NCBI RefSeq assembly: GCF_001676705.1
Contig: NZ_CP016170.1
Coordinates: 992,001-1,056,000 of the forward strand
Length of the DNA stretch: 64,000 nt
Direction: 5' to 3'
Source: Bordetella bronchialis
GTDB taxonomy: Bacteria; Pseudomonadota; Gammaproteobacteria; Burkholderiales; Burkholderiaceae_B
Positions within the stretch are counted from its first letter, which is position 1; the number at the start of each line of letters is the position of its first letter. The notes under the pieces were generated by a model that did no database searches, had not been told where the DNA came from, and saw nothing but the letters and a program-made list of their open reading frames with translations. Position numbers and translations under genes: made by a program. This document shows positions 25,145-34,001 of the stretch, in pieces.

Positions 25145-26023
25145 ATGCCCTACCTGACCCCGCCGCCCAAGCCCGGCATCAAGAAGCCTGCCATGGCGGT
25201 TCCCCCTGGCGGCTGGGATTGCCAGATACACCTGTTCGGCCCCGCCGCCGAATGGCCCTTCGACCCGGAAAGCCCCTATGTATCGGGAGAAGCCTTGCCG
25301 GAAACGGCCATCCGCATGCTCGATACCCTGGGCCTGCGCAAGGCCGTGGTGGTCAGCGGCGGCGGCTACGGCCGCGACTACCGCTACATGCTGCATGCGC
25401 TGGAACGCTTTCCCGACCGCTTCGCCGGCGTGATCCTGCCGCCGGACGAGTTGTCGGACGCGGAACTGCTGCGCCTGGACAAGGCCGGCGTGCGCGGCCT
25501 GCGCTTCGTCAGCGCCAGGCGCGCTTCCAATCTGCCGCAGATCCTGCCCGACATGGCGGCGCAGGTCGAGAACCTGGGCTGGCCCGTGCACTTCTACCCG
25601 CATGGCGAGGACATCGTTTCGTATGCGGACCCCCTGCTGGCACTGCCCAACCGCAAGATCGTGCTGGACCACTTCGCCAGCGTGCCGGCGGAGAAAGGCG
25701 TGGACCAGCCGGCATTCAAGACCGTGCTGAAGATGCTGGATACGGGGCGCGTATGGATCAAGCTGTCCGGCCCCATGCGCTGCGCGAAGGGCGACATGCC
25801 GTATGCCGCCGTCACGCCGATCGCGCGGGCGCTGATCCGCCATGCGCCGGAGCGCATGGTATGGGGCTCGGACTGGCCGCACGTGAACATGGTGGGCCGC
25901 GAGATGCCGGACGACGGCGATCTGTTCGACCTGCTGTCGGAATGGGCGCCCGACGCCAAGGACCGCGAGCGCATCCTGGTCGCCAATGCCGAGGCGCTGT
26001 ACGGCGCGCCGGCGCACGGCTGA
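25145..26023 (+). CDS. Amidohydrolase family protein (LigI-like)
   Basis: A 292-residue metal-dependent hydrolase of the amidohydrolase_2 family. GGWDCQIHLFG near residue 22 replaces the usual DxHxH with a QIH form, as in 2-pyrone-4,6-dicarboxylate lactonase-like members. HFYPHGED near 142, VLDHFASVP near 175 and WGSDWPHVN near 240 supply the other metal and catalytic residues. The ATG at 25145 has a CGGAGA site. It precedes a Bug receptor by 70 bp and is divergent from the two-HTH LysR, forming a regulator-hydrolase-receptor set like the one at 4479-7431. Confidence 0.88.
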   Translation: MPYLTPPPKPGIKKPAMAVPPGGWDCQIHLFGPAAEWPFDPESPYVSGEALPETAIRMLDTLGLRKAVVVSGGGYGRDYRYMLHALERFPDRFAGVILPPDELSDAELLRLDKAGVRGLRFVSARRASNLPQILPDMAAQVENLGWPVHFYPHGEDIVSYADPLLALPNRKIVLDHFASVPAEKGVDQPAFKTVLKMLDTGRVWIKLSGPMRCAKGDMPYAAVTPIARALIRHAPERMVWGSDWPHVNMVGREMPDDGDLFDLLSEWAPDAKDRERILVANAEALYGAPAHG

Positions 26024-26093
26024 AGGCGCGGGGCCCGCCCCGCCGCGGGCACGAAATAAAGACAAGGGCGTTCGAGCCCTTCGAGGAGACATC

Positions 26094-27056
26094 ATGAAGA
26101 AGTCCATCCACGCGCCGGCGCTGATGCTCGCGGCCGCGGTCCTGTGCGCGTCCGCCAGGGCCGGCACTTTTCCCGATCATCCGGTGCGGCTGGTCGTGCC
26201 GTTTTCGCCCGGCGGCAGCACGGACCTGGTGGGGCGGCTGGTGGCCACCAAGGTATCGCAAATCCTGGGGCAGCCGGTCATCGTGGAAAACCGCGCGGGT
26301 GCCGGCGGCGTCATCGGTTCGGACAACGTCGTCAAATCGCCGGCGGACGGCTATTCCCTGTTGATGGCGACGACCTCGCATACCGCCAATCCCTCGATCT
26401 ACAAGAAGCTGCCATACGACACGCGGAAGGACTTCGCTCCCATCGCGCTGATCGGCGACATGCCCGGCTTGCTGGTGGCCCATCCATCGCTGCCGCCGGA
26501 CAACTTCCGGGAATTCATCGCCTACGCCAGGACGCACAAGCTGTCCTACGGCAGCGCCGGCTCCGGCACCTTCCCGCACCTGTCGATGGAGCTGCTCCAG
26601 TCCGCGGCCGGGCTGCAGATGACCCACATTCCCTACAAGGGCGCGGCGCCCGCGCTGACGGACCTGGTGGGTGGCGTGTACGAGGTCAAGATGGACGCCT
26701 ACATAACCGCCGCCAATTTCGTCAAAGCCGGCAAGCTGAAGCTGTACGCGGTCAGCAGCCTGCAGCGCATGCCGCAGCTGCCCGATGTGCCCACCATCGC
26801 GGAGTCGGGCTACCCCGGTTTCGAGTCCACCTACTGGATCGGCATCGTGGCGCCGGCGGGCGTGCCCGCCGATGTGCGCAAGAAGCTGGAGCAGGCCTTT
26901 ACGCAGGCGGTCCATGACAAGACCGTCGCCGGCAAGCTGGAAGAAAGCGGCACGCGGCCGATAGGCGGAACCGCCGCGGACCTGCAGGCCTTGATGGATC
27001 GCGAGTTCAAGCAGTGGCCGGCCATCATCGAGAAGGCCGGGATCGCGGAGAAATAG
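26094..27056 (+). CDS. Bug-family periplasmic receptor
   Basis: A 320-residue TctC/Bug receptor with a signal peptide (MKKSIHAPALMLAAAVLC onward, cleavage after ARA near residue 22). The mature start is GTFPDHPVRLVVPFSPGGSTD, with IVENRAGAGGVIGSD near 63, both diagnostic. An AGGAGA site precedes the ATG. It lies between the amidohydrolase and a second, different binding-protein gene that begins 4 bp after its stop. The ligand is unknown. Confidence 0.94.
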   Translation: MKKSIHAPALMLAAAVLCASARAGTFPDHPVRLVVPFSPGGSTDLVGRLVATKVSQILGQPVIVENRAGAGGVIGSDNVVKSPADGYSLLMATTSHTANPSIYKKLPYDTRKDFAPIALIGDMPGLLVAHPSLPPDNFREFIAYARTHKLSYGSAGSGTFPHLSMELLQSAAGLQMTHIPYKGAAPALTDLVGGVYEVKMDAYITAANFVKAGKLKLYAVSSLQRMPQLPDVPTIAESGYPGFESTYWIGIVAPAGVPADVRKKLEQAFTQAVHDKTVAGKLEESGTRPIGGTAADLQALMDREFKQWPAIIEKAGIAEK

Positions 27057-27060
27057 CGCG

Positions 27061-27849
27061 ATGGCGACGGCAGGCAAGGCGGCGTCCGCGGACAGCGCCG
27101 ACGAACACGACTCCGCTCAGGCGCGACGCACCCTCGCGCCCCGCGGCGTGCTGCGCGCGGCCATCAACCTGGCCAATCCCGTCCTGTTCAAGGCGGACGC
27201 GGCCAGCGGCGCGCCGGGAGGCGTGGCCGTCGACCTGGCGGCGGGACTGGCGCGCCGCCTGGGCGTCGACATCGAAGTCGTCGCGCTGCCATCGGCCAAG
27301 GAATGCGTGCGGGCGGTGCAGGACGGCGCGGCGGACATCGGCTTCTTCGCCATCGATCCCCTGCGTGGCGATACGCTGCATTTCACGCCTCCCTATGTCT
27401 TGATGGAAGGCGTGTACGTCGTGCGCGACGATGCGCCGATTACGCGGACCGGACAGGTGGATCGCCCCGGCCATCGCGTGGCCGTGGGCGCGGGCAGCGC
27501 GTACGCCTTGCATCTGGCGCGCGAACTGCGGCATGCGCGCGTGGTGGAGGCCCCCGGTTCCGGCCAGGCGGTGGAGGTCTTCCTGCGCGATGGCCTGGAC
27601 GCCGCCGCCGGCGTGCGGCAACAGATGCGGGCCGACCTGGAACGCCACCCCGGCCTGCGCATGCTGGACGAGCGCTTCATGGCGATCCACCAGTCCATGG
27701 CGACCGCGCGGGCCCGCGGCCCGGCCGCGACCCGCTGCCTGGATGCCTACATCGAGGACGCCAAGCGCGATGGCCGGGTGGCCGCCGCGCTGGCGCGCCA
27801 TGGCGTGGATGGCGCCGCCGTGGCGCCGCCCGGGTATCCGCGCGATTAG
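27061..27849 (+). CDS. Periplasmic-binding-fold protein (SBP_bac_3-like) without signal peptide
   Basis: The 262-residue protein has the amino-acid-receptor fold pattern: RGVLRAAINLANPVLF near 30, GVAVDLAAGLARRLGVDIEVV near 52, and DGAADIGFFAIDPLRGD near 88. Unlike true receptors it begins MATAGKAASADSADEHD, with no hydrophobic segment. There is no room upstream for one because the Bug stop is 4 bp before the ATG. It may stay in the cytoplasm as a sensor or buffer, or be a receptor that lost export. No permease or ATPase is adjacent. Confidence 0.8.
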   Translation: MATAGKAASADSADEHDSAQARRTLAPRGVLRAAINLANPVLFKADAASGAPGGVAVDLAAGLARRLGVDIEVVALPSAKECVRAVQDGAADIGFFAIDPLRGDTLHFTPPYVLMEGVYVVRDDAPITRTGQVDRPGHRVAVGAGSAYALHLARELRHARVVEAPGSGQAVEVFLRDGLDAAAGVRQQMRADLERHPGLRMLDERFMAIHQSMATARARGPAATRCLDAYIEDAKRDGRVAAALARHGVDGAAVAPPGYPRD

Positions 27850-28832
27850 GCGGCCGGCGTGCCGGCGGCATGCCTGTCCGCGGGCGCGGCGGCCACGCGG
27901 GCAAGGCCGTCCAGTCCGGGCCTGGACGCCAGCGTGGCGCGCGTCGCCACGACCGGGGGCACCGTGCCCGCCAGGTGTTCGCGCATCATGGTGGCCAGGC
28001 GATCGGCCAGCGGCCGGCTTTCCCCGGACCGCATCAGCAGCATCAAGGGAATGGCCGGCAGGGGCGGCAGCCCCGCGGCCTTTGCGTCCAGTACCCGCAC
28101 CGTGCCGGGCAGGCCGTAGGGCGTGCGGATATTGATGCCCAGGCCGGCGGCCGTCGCGGCCCACAGGCCGTTCAGGCTGGGGCTGGTAAAGACCAGCCGC
28201 CAGGGTATGCGCGCGCGATCCAGGGCGGCGGTGGCGGCCTGGGTGAACAGGCAGGGCCGGTCGAAGGCGATCAGCGGCAGCGGTTCGCCGGATCCCGGCT
28301 GCCAGGGCAGGGCCGAGGCGCCGATCCAGCACATGCGCGGGCTGGCCAGGCGTTCGCCCGTGTGCTCGGCATCGGGGTTGCCATTCCACAGCAAGGCCAG
28401 GTCCAGCTGGCCGGCATCGAAGCGTTCCTGCAGCTCCGTGTTGCGGGCCACGCGCGCCTCGATGCGCACCTTGGGGTGCGCGCGCGCGAACCGTCCCAGC
28501 AACTGCGGCAGCAGGGCTTCGCCGAAGTCTTCCTGCAAGCCCAGGCGGATCCAGCCTTCCATGTCCAGGCCGCGCGTCGCCGCCGCGGCTTCATCGTTCA
28601 GCCCCACCATGCGGCGTGCGTAGTCGAGCATGACCTCGCCCGCGTCCGTCAGCGCCAGGCCGCGTCCGGATTTGCGGAAAAGCGGGGCGCCGGCCTGTTC
28701 TTCCAGCTTCTTGATCTGCGCGCTGACGGCCGACGTGGAGCGGCCGACGCGGTCGGCGGCCTTGGCGAAGCTGCCCAGCTCCATGCCGATGACCAGTGTG
28801 CGCAAGGCAGCGATATCCAGGTTGACTTGCAT
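27846..28832 (-). CDS. LysR-family transcriptional regulator
   Basis: A 328-residue LysR protein starting MQVNLDIAALRTLVIGMELG, with HTH DRVGRSTSAVSAQIKKLEEQ at about residues 30-49 and an effector domain. Its stop overlaps that of the convergent leaderless binding-fold gene within TTAG. It is divergent from the MFS transporter gene (107-bp gap), its likely target. Starts further upstream in frame would run into that promoter. Confidence 0.92.
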   Translation of the reverse strand: MQVNLDIAALRTLVIGMELGSFAKAADRVGRSTSAVSAQIKKLEEQAGAPLFRKSGRGLALTDAGEVMLDYARRMVGLNDEAAAATRGLDMEGWIRLGLQEDFGEALLPQLLGRFARAHPKVRIEARVARNTELQERFDAGQLDLALLWNGNPDAEHTGERLASPRMCWIGASALPWQPGSGEPLPLIAFDRPCLFTQAATAALDRARIPWRLVFTSPSLNGLWAATAAGLGINIRTPYGLPGTVRVLDAKAAGLPPLPAIPLMLLMRSGESRPLADRLATMMREHLAGTVPPVVATRATLASRPGLDGLARVAAAPADRHAAGTPAA

Positions 28833-28939
28833 CGCGAATCGTCCTGTTTTATCGAATCGTACGGCTAATATTATGCGATATTCAGAATGGTTAAAAGCCG
28901 CCACACTGGCGTCCATGGATCGATCGAAGAGGTGTGATC
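28833..28939. promoter_or_regulatory. Divergent promoter region LysR/MFS
   Basis: The 107-bp gap is markedly AT-richer than its surroundings between about 28850 and 28900, with TTTTATCGAATCGT and CTAATATTATGCGATATT. This is where both promoters and the LysR site are expected. No exact operator was defined. Confidence 0.45.
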
Positions 28940-30226
28940 ATGGACGCTATCGCGATAGGCAGGCAGGGCAGGGCACGGGCGCCCGCACTGGGACCGGAGC
29001 ATCGCTGGAAGGTGCTGGCGGCCGGCGTCGTCGCCAACGTCAGCTTTTCCGCCGCGGCTGCCGGGATTCCCACCACGGCCATCTGGCTGCGGTCGGGCTA
29101 TGGGCTGGACGATGGGGCGCTGGGCGTGGCCCTGGGCGCGATCGGCCTGGGCGTGGCCCTTACCGAACTGCCCTGGGGAGTCGCCACCGACCGCTGGGGC
29201 GACCGGCCCATCCTGCTGACCGGACTGGGGGCGACGACGCTGGCATTGCTGGCGCTGGCCGTTTTCATGGTGCCGACGGCGGATTTCGTGCCCGCCTTCC
29301 ATTGGCTGCTGGGGGTGCTGTGCCTGGTCGGGCTGGCGGGCGGTAGCGTCAACGGATCCAGCGGCCGCGCCATCATGCGCTGGTTCAAGGAAGGCGAGCG
29401 CGGCCTGGCCATGAGCATCCGCCAGACGGCCGTGCCGCTGGGCGGCGGCCTGGGCGCCCTGCTGCTGCCGTGGCTGGCCAGCGCGCAAGGCTTCGGCGCG
29501 GTGTACGGCGTGCTGGCCTTGATGTGCGCGGGGTCGCTGGTCCTGGCGTGGCGCTGGCTGTACGATCCGCGCGACGATACGGATGCCCCCGCGGCCGCCA
29601 ATGCCGGCGCCCCCGCCAACGCACCGCGGCCCGGCAGCCCGCTGGGCGACCCCACGATCCGGCGCATCGTGCTGGCCATCGGCCTGCTTTGCGCGCCGCA
29701 ATTCGCCGTGCTCAGCTTCGCGACCGTGTACCTGCACGACTACGGCGGGGTCGGCATCGCGGGCACGACCTTCGCCATGGTGGCGGTGCAGCTGGGCGCG
29801 ATGACCCTGCGCGTGTGGAGCGGGCGCTACACGGACCTGCACGGCAACCGGCGCGCCTATGTGCGTACCGTCGTGCTGATCGCCATGGCCGCCTTCGCCG
29901 CACTGGCGCTGGCCACCTTCGCCGGCGCCCCGGGCTGGATGCTGGTCGCGGCCGTCATCGGCGCCGGGATCGCCGTGTCGGCCTGGCACGGCGTGGCGTA
30001 TACCGAGCTGGCCACCCTGGCCGGTTCCGCGCGTGCCGGCACGGCATTGGGCATGTGCAACACCTTGGTCTACCTGAGCCTGTTCCTGGCCCCTGTCTCC
30101 ATTCCGTACGTCCTGGACGTGGCGTCATGGACCGGCGTGTGGCTGCTGGCCGGGCTGATCGCCCTGGCGACGTGGCCCCTGTTCCCACGCCCCCATGGTA
30201 TATTGGTTGCGAAACGCAACTTTTAG
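28940..30226 (+). CDS. Major facilitator superfamily transporter
   Basis: A 428-residue inner-membrane carrier with about twelve hydrophobic segments in two sets of six, separated by a hydrophilic loop around residues 210-235 rich in Ala, Asp and Pro. The MFS loop 2-3 signature is seen as GVATDRWGDRPILL near 85, and its second-half counterpart as WSGRYTDLHGNRRAY near 290. The frame could open at a GTG two codons earlier, but ATG 28940 is preferred. Whether it imports or exports is unclear. A MarR operator-like palindrome lies inside its last codons. Confidence 0.88.
   Translation: MDAIAIGRQGRARAPALGPEHRWKVLAAGVVANVSFSAAAAGIPTTAIWLRSGYGLDDGALGVALGAIGLGVALTELPWGVATDRWGDRPILLTGLGATTLALLALAVFMVPTADFVPAFHWLLGVLCLVGLAGGSVNGSSGRAIMRWFKEGERGLAMSIRQTAVPLGGGLGALLLPWLASAQGFGAVYGVLALMCAGSLVLAWRWLYDPRDDTDAPAAANAGAPANAPRPGSPLGDPTIRRIVLAIGLLCAPQFAVLSFATVYLHDYGGVGIAGTTFAMVAVQLGAMTLRVWSGRYTDLHGNRRAYVRTVVLIAMAAFAALALATFAGAPGWMLVAAVIGAGIAVSAWHGVAYTELATLAGSARAGTALGMCNTLVYLSLFLAPVSIPYVLDVASWTGVWLLAGLIALATWPLFPRPHGILVAKRNF
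30206..30220. promoter_or_regulatory. Palindrome upstream of the MarR-GNAT gene, likely operator
   Basis: GTTGCG-AAA-CGCAAC is a perfect 6-3-6 palindrome that overlaps a TATATT box just upstream. It lies within the 3' end of the MFS gene, 41 bp before the MarR-GNAT start. MarR-type repressors commonly bind such short palindromes over their own promoters. Confidence 0.6.
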
Positions 30227-30260
30227 GGGCCGCATGGCGGCCGCCGGAGCCGGGGCCGCC

Positions 30261-31274
30261 ATGGACATCACCGAAGACTTCAGCCAGTCCCGCGAGCAAA
30301 CCATCCTGCAGGTGCGAGAGCTGTCGCGCAGGCTGGTGCGGGAATTGGGATTCATGCGGCCGCATCTGGCCGACAGCGGGCTGGCCCCTTCGGCCGTGCA
30401 CGCCATCATCGAGGTAGGCCTGGCGCCCGGCATGCAGGCGCGGGAACTGGCCTCGGTGCTGCGCCTGGACAAATCGAACGCCAGCCGGCAATTGGCCAAG
30501 CTGGAGGCCCTGGGGCTGCTGCGGCGCGAGACCGATCCGGCCGATGCGCGCGCGTCCCGCCTGTACCTGACGCGCAAGGGCGCGGCCCTGCGCGAGCGCA
30601 TAGACCGCTTCGCCACCGACCAGGTCTCCAAGGCGCTGCGGCAATTGACGCCGGGGGACCAGCAGGCCCTGCTGCGCCTGCTGGCCCTGTACGGCAACGC
30701 CCTGTCCCGCGACAACCCCAACCTGGCGAATACAGCGGGCGACGCCGAGGCGGACATCGGCGCGCCGCCGGACGACGACACCGGCCGCATCGTGCAGGGC
30801 TATGTCCCCGGCTGCATCGGCGATATCGCCGCCCTGCATGCGCGCTATTACGCGCGCACGGTCGGTTTCGGCGTCTTCTTCGAACGCAAGGTGGCGACCG
30901 AGCTCGGGGCCTACGCGGAAACGCTGCCCGCGCCGGGCAAGGAGATGTGGCTGTACACGGAAGGCGGCCGCGTGCTGGGTTCGGTCGTCATCGATGGCGA
31001 TAGGGCGGCGCGCGAGGCCCACCTGCGCTGGTTCATCGTCGACGAGACCCTGCGCGGCAGGGGCGTGGGGCGCGCCTTGCTGGGACGCGCCATGGACTTT
31101 GCCGACGCATGGTACGACCGGACCTGCCTGTGGACCTTCCGCGGCCTGGATGCGGCGCGGCACCTCTACGAGTCGGTGGGCTTCGGCCTGGCCGAAGAGG
31201 CCGCCGGCTCGCAATGGGGCGAGCCGGTCACCGAGCAGCGCTTTATCCGGCCCAACCCGTCGCCGGCGCGCTAG
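30261..31274 (+). CDS. MarR-family regulator fused to GNAT acetyltransferase
   Basis: The 337-residue protein combines a MarR winged helix (residues 10-145, recognition region LRLDKSNASRQLAKLEALGLL and wing RRETDPADARASRLYLT) with a GNAT N-acetyltransferase domain (about 180-330). The acetyl-CoA loop is LRGRGVGRALLGRAM near 265. Start candidates are ATG 30261 and ATG 30234; the first has a GGAG site. MarR-GNAT fusions are known in many bacteria and couple DNA binding to an acyl-transfer domain, with targets mostly undefined. The gene sits on a palindromic promoter inside the MFS gene end. Confidence 0.88.
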   Translation: MDITEDFSQSREQTILQVRELSRRLVRELGFMRPHLADSGLAPSAVHAIIEVGLAPGMQARELASVLRLDKSNASRQLAKLEALGLLRRETDPADARASRLYLTRKGAALRERIDRFATDQVSKALRQLTPGDQQALLRLLALYGNALSRDNPNLANTAGDAEADIGAPPDDDTGRIVQGYVPGCIGDIAALHARYYARTVGFGVFFERKVATELGAYAETLPAPGKEMWLYTEGGRVLGSVVIDGDRAAREAHLRWFIVDETLRGRGVGRALLGRAMDFADAWYDRTCLWTFRGLDAARHLYESVGFGLAEEAAGSQWGEPVTEQRFIRPNPSPAR

Positions 31275-31289
31275 CCCTAAGGCGCCGCG

Positions 31290-32450
31290 TCAGGTGCCGC
31301 GCGCGGCAACGCCCAGCTGTTCGGCGCGCATGCCGTCGTTCAGCCGCCGCGGCGCTTCGTCGCGCTGGCGCGGCCGCGGCAGCGATTCCACATGCAGGAC
31401 GCGCATGGGATGGGCGAAGCGCACGCCGAGTTCCTCGAAGGCCTGCATCATCTCCAGGTTGATGGCCTGCTGGATGTCCATGTACGGGTTGTAGCCGGGA
31501 TCCAGGACGATATAGACGGTCTCGAAATCCAGCGAGCTTTCGCCGAAGCCCTTGAAGTGCGAGCGGTCGAAGCGGGTCTTGTCCTGCGCGCGGATGATGC
31601 GTTCCACGATGCGCGGTACCTGGCGGACCTGCTCGGCCGTGCAGTCGTAGCTCAGCCCGAACTGGAACACCACCCGGCGTTCGCGCAGGCGCTTGTAGTT
31701 CTGGATGGTCGCCGTCAGCATGCTGGCGTTGGACATGACGATCTGTTCGCCGCCCAGGCTGCGGATGCGGGTGGTCTTCAGGCCGACGTGTTCGACCGTG
31801 CCGGCCAGCGTGCCCACCACGATGAAGTCGTTGACCTCGAAAGGCTTGTCGATGGCGATGGACATCGACGCGAAGAGATCGCCCAGGATGTTCTGCACGG
31901 CCAGCGCGACCGCGATACCGCCCACGCCCAGGCTGGCGACGAAGGCGGTGATATTCACGCCCATATTGGACAGCATGGCCAGCAGCACCACCGCCCACAG
32001 CAGGACTTTGATACCCCAGATGGAAAGCGCGGCCAGCGCCGTGATCTGCCCGCCCTGCGGCGCGGCATGGCGGCGGAAATAGTGCTGCATGCCCAGCACC
32101 ATGCCGCGGTGCGCCCACAGCGCGATCTGCAGGATGGCAACCACGAACCACAGGCCGTCGATGCGGCCGGCCCATCGCGCCGGCATGTCCAGCAGCCCGG
32201 CGCCGATCAGCAGCGCGGCCAGCGCCAGCAGCGTATTGCTCGTTCCGGCAACGACTTCGGCGGCGATCGCGCTGATATGGGCATCGTGGGCCTGCGAGCG
32301 GGCGCGCAGGCGGCGCTGTACGAAGCCGATGGCGATGCGTGCCACGGTGAAGGCCACGCAGGCCGCGGCCAGCGCGACGATCCAGTTCAGCAGCGGAATT
32401 CCCAGGAATAGCGTATCGGTGAAAAAAGCGCCGAAGACGTTATCGGTCAT
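31290..32450 (-). CDS. Small-conductance mechanosensitive channel (MscS family)
   Basis: A 386-residue MscS-like channel. Five hydrophobic segments lie between about residues 15 and 195. The last is the pore helix with GVGGIAVALAVQNILGDLFAS near 175, where the glycine-alanine pattern of TM3 is clear. A beta domain (KPFEVNDFIVVGTLAGTVEHV) and a mixed C-terminal domain follow. AGGAGG precedes the start. It releases solutes on hypo-osmotic shock. It is convergent with the MarR-GNAT gene. Confidence 0.92.
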   Translation of the reverse strand: MTDNVFGAFFTDTLFLGIPLLNWIVALAAACVAFTVARIAIGFVQRRLRARSQAHDAHISAIAAEVVAGTSNTLLALAALLIGAGLLDMPARWAGRIDGLWFVVAILQIALWAHRGMVLGMQHYFRRHAAPQGGQITALAALSIWGIKVLLWAVVLLAMLSNMGVNITAFVASLGVGGIAVALAVQNILGDLFASMSIAIDKPFEVNDFIVVGTLAGTVEHVGLKTTRIRSLGGEQIVMSNASMLTATIQNYKRLRERRVVFQFGLSYDCTAEQVRQVPRIVERIIRAQDKTRFDRSHFKGFGESSLDFETVYIVLDPGYNPYMDIQQAINLEMMQAFEELGVRFAHPMRVLHVESLPRPRQRDEAPRRLNDGMRAEQLGVAARGT

Positions 32451-32537
32451 GCGTATCCTCCTCGTCGGACAGGGGTTTCGAGTCCCTTTAGGGTAGCAGC
32501 CGGGACCCGGCCCTGTACCGCTGAGCAGGATGCCGGC

Positions 32538-33197
32538 TCAGTCCCGGTCCGGCGCGCCCAGCGGAAACCAGGCGCGGTAGGGCCTGGCGTCGTCGACCGC
32601 GCGGGCGAAGGAGGGATGCTCCAGCAGGCGGGCGCGATACGCGCGGACGTTGCCGCAGGCGGCGGGGATGGGATGCGTCCAGTCGGCGTAGAACAGGTGC
32701 GGCGCCGCACCGCAGTCCGCCAGGCTGAAGCGGTCTCCCGCGGCCCAGGTCCGATCCGCCATTTTCCGGTCCAGCCAGGCGTAGGCGGTGTCCAGCATGC
32801 CGCGCCAATTGCGTACGCCGTAGGGGTCGCGCGCCGCTTCCGGACGCATCTCGTTGAAGACGATCTGCTGCACCGGCGTGGCGATGTAGTTGTCGAAGAA
32901 CCGGTCCATGAAGCGGGTCTCCAGGGCTTCCGCGGGGTCCGCCGGGATCATGCGCGCGGGGCCCGGGTGGACCAGGTCCAGATATTCGACGATGCAGGTG
33001 GCCTCCATCACGGTGCGATCGCCGTCGACCAGCATGGGGAAGCGTTTCATGGGCCAGCGCTCGGCCAGCTCCCTGCCTGCCGGGCTGTCCGGGCCTTCCA
33101 CGATGCGGGACTCGAAAGGGATGCCGTTGTCGTAGAGCGGGATCAGCACCTTCTGGCAGTAGGAGGAAAACGGGTGGAAATACAGTTGCAGCGCCAT
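32538..33197 (-). CDS. Glutathione S-transferase family protein
   Basis: A 219-residue GST. The N-terminal thioredoxin-like domain (1-80) begins LQLYFHPFSSYCQKVLIPL, and the cis-proline region is KRFPMLVDG near 52. The usual E-S pair that holds the glutathione glutamate reads EATCIVEY. The helical C-terminal domain has FSLADCGAAPHLFYAD near 165. The start at 33197 is preferred over an arginine-rich extension. It would conjugate or otherwise use glutathione on unknown electrophiles. Confidence 0.9.
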   Translation of the reverse strand: MALQLYFHPFSSYCQKVLIPLYDNGIPFESRIVEGPDSPAGRELAERWPMKRFPMLVDGDRTVMEATCIVEYLDLVHPGPARMIPADPAEALETRFMDRFFDNYIATPVQQIVFNEMRPEAARDPYGVRNWRGMLDTAYAWLDRKMADRTWAAGDRFSLADCGAAPHLFYADWTHPIPAACGNVRAYRARLLEHPSFARAVDDARPYRAWFPLGAPDRD

Positions 33198-33326
33198 GGG
33201 CGGGTCTCCTTGGGGAGCGCGGCGCGCCGGGACGCGCGCCATCCTGCCTACGACGTACGAGCCGCGCGGATTTCGACAGGTGCGTGCGCCCGGACATCCA
33301 CATGTCCGCGGTCTTTCGGGAACGAG

Positions 33327-33989
33327 TCAGTTGTCCCCGTCGGCCCCCAGCCATTCCGCCACGAATTCGTCGCGGAAGCGGCGCAGGCGGGTCGCGCGCG
33401 CCCGCGCGATGCGGCGGGCGGCGGCGGTGTGCAGGGTTTCGGGCAGCCGCAGCAATTTGGCTTCGATGTGGTCCAGCGCGTACTGGCCGTCGTCCAGGGG
33501 ACGTTCGCGGGCCAGGGGGTCGCTGCCGTGCGCCAGCGGGCGGCCCAATTGTCCGCCGACATGGAACATGCGGGCCAGGCCGATGGCGCCCAGGGCGTCC
33601 ATGCGATCGGCGTCCTGGACGATGCATGCCTCTATGGTGCGCGGCGGGATGCCGGCCGAGAAGCTGTGGGCCTGGATGGCATGCGCGACGCCGGGCAGTT
33701 TTTCCGGCGGAAAACCGGCCTTGGCCAGCGCGGCGCTTGCCTGTTCCGCCGCCAGCGTGGACGCGCGCGAGCGATCCGGATGGTTCTTGGGCAGGTTGAC
33801 CAGGTCGTGCAGGAAGCAGGCCGCGAGCACGACGAGCGCATCGGCGTCGGCATGGTCCTCGAGGATGCGCCGCGCCACCGACCAGACGCGTTCCAGGTGA
33901 TTCAGGTCGTGCGCGCCGTCATCCGCCGCCGCGGGCGCGGCAATGCGGATGAGGCGCGGCTTCCAGTATGCGAGCAGGTCTTCTTCCAT
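33327..33989 (-). CDS. HD-domain phosphohydrolase
   Basis: A 220-residue HD-superfamily protein with metal ligands in HDLNHLERVW near 27-36, FLHDLVNLPKNH near 59 (the HD pair) and VQDADRMDALGAIG near 125. Proteins of this size and pattern (YfbR/YedJ-like) hydrolyse phosphate esters of nucleotides or related molecules. It starts 13 bp downstream of the gamma-glutamyltransferase stop region on the same strand and could be the last gene of that transcript. Confidence 0.85.
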   Translation of the reverse strand: MEEDLLAYWKPRLIRIAAPAAADDGAHDLNHLERVWSVARRILEDHADADALVVLAACFLHDLVNLPKNHPDRSRASTLAAEQASAALAKAGFPPEKLPGVAHAIQAHSFSAGIPPRTIEACIVQDADRMDALGAIGLARMFHVGGQLGRPLAHGSDPLARERPLDDGQYALDHIEAKLLRLPETLHTAAARRIARARATRLRRFRDEFVAEWLGADGDN

Positions 33990-34001
33990 CGAGCGATCGT
34001 T

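Noticed and set aside
32478..32500. tRNA T-arm-like sequence GGGGTTTCGAGTCCC
   Set aside because: The stem-loop geometry does not fit a T-arm and no acceptor, D or anticodon arms surround it.
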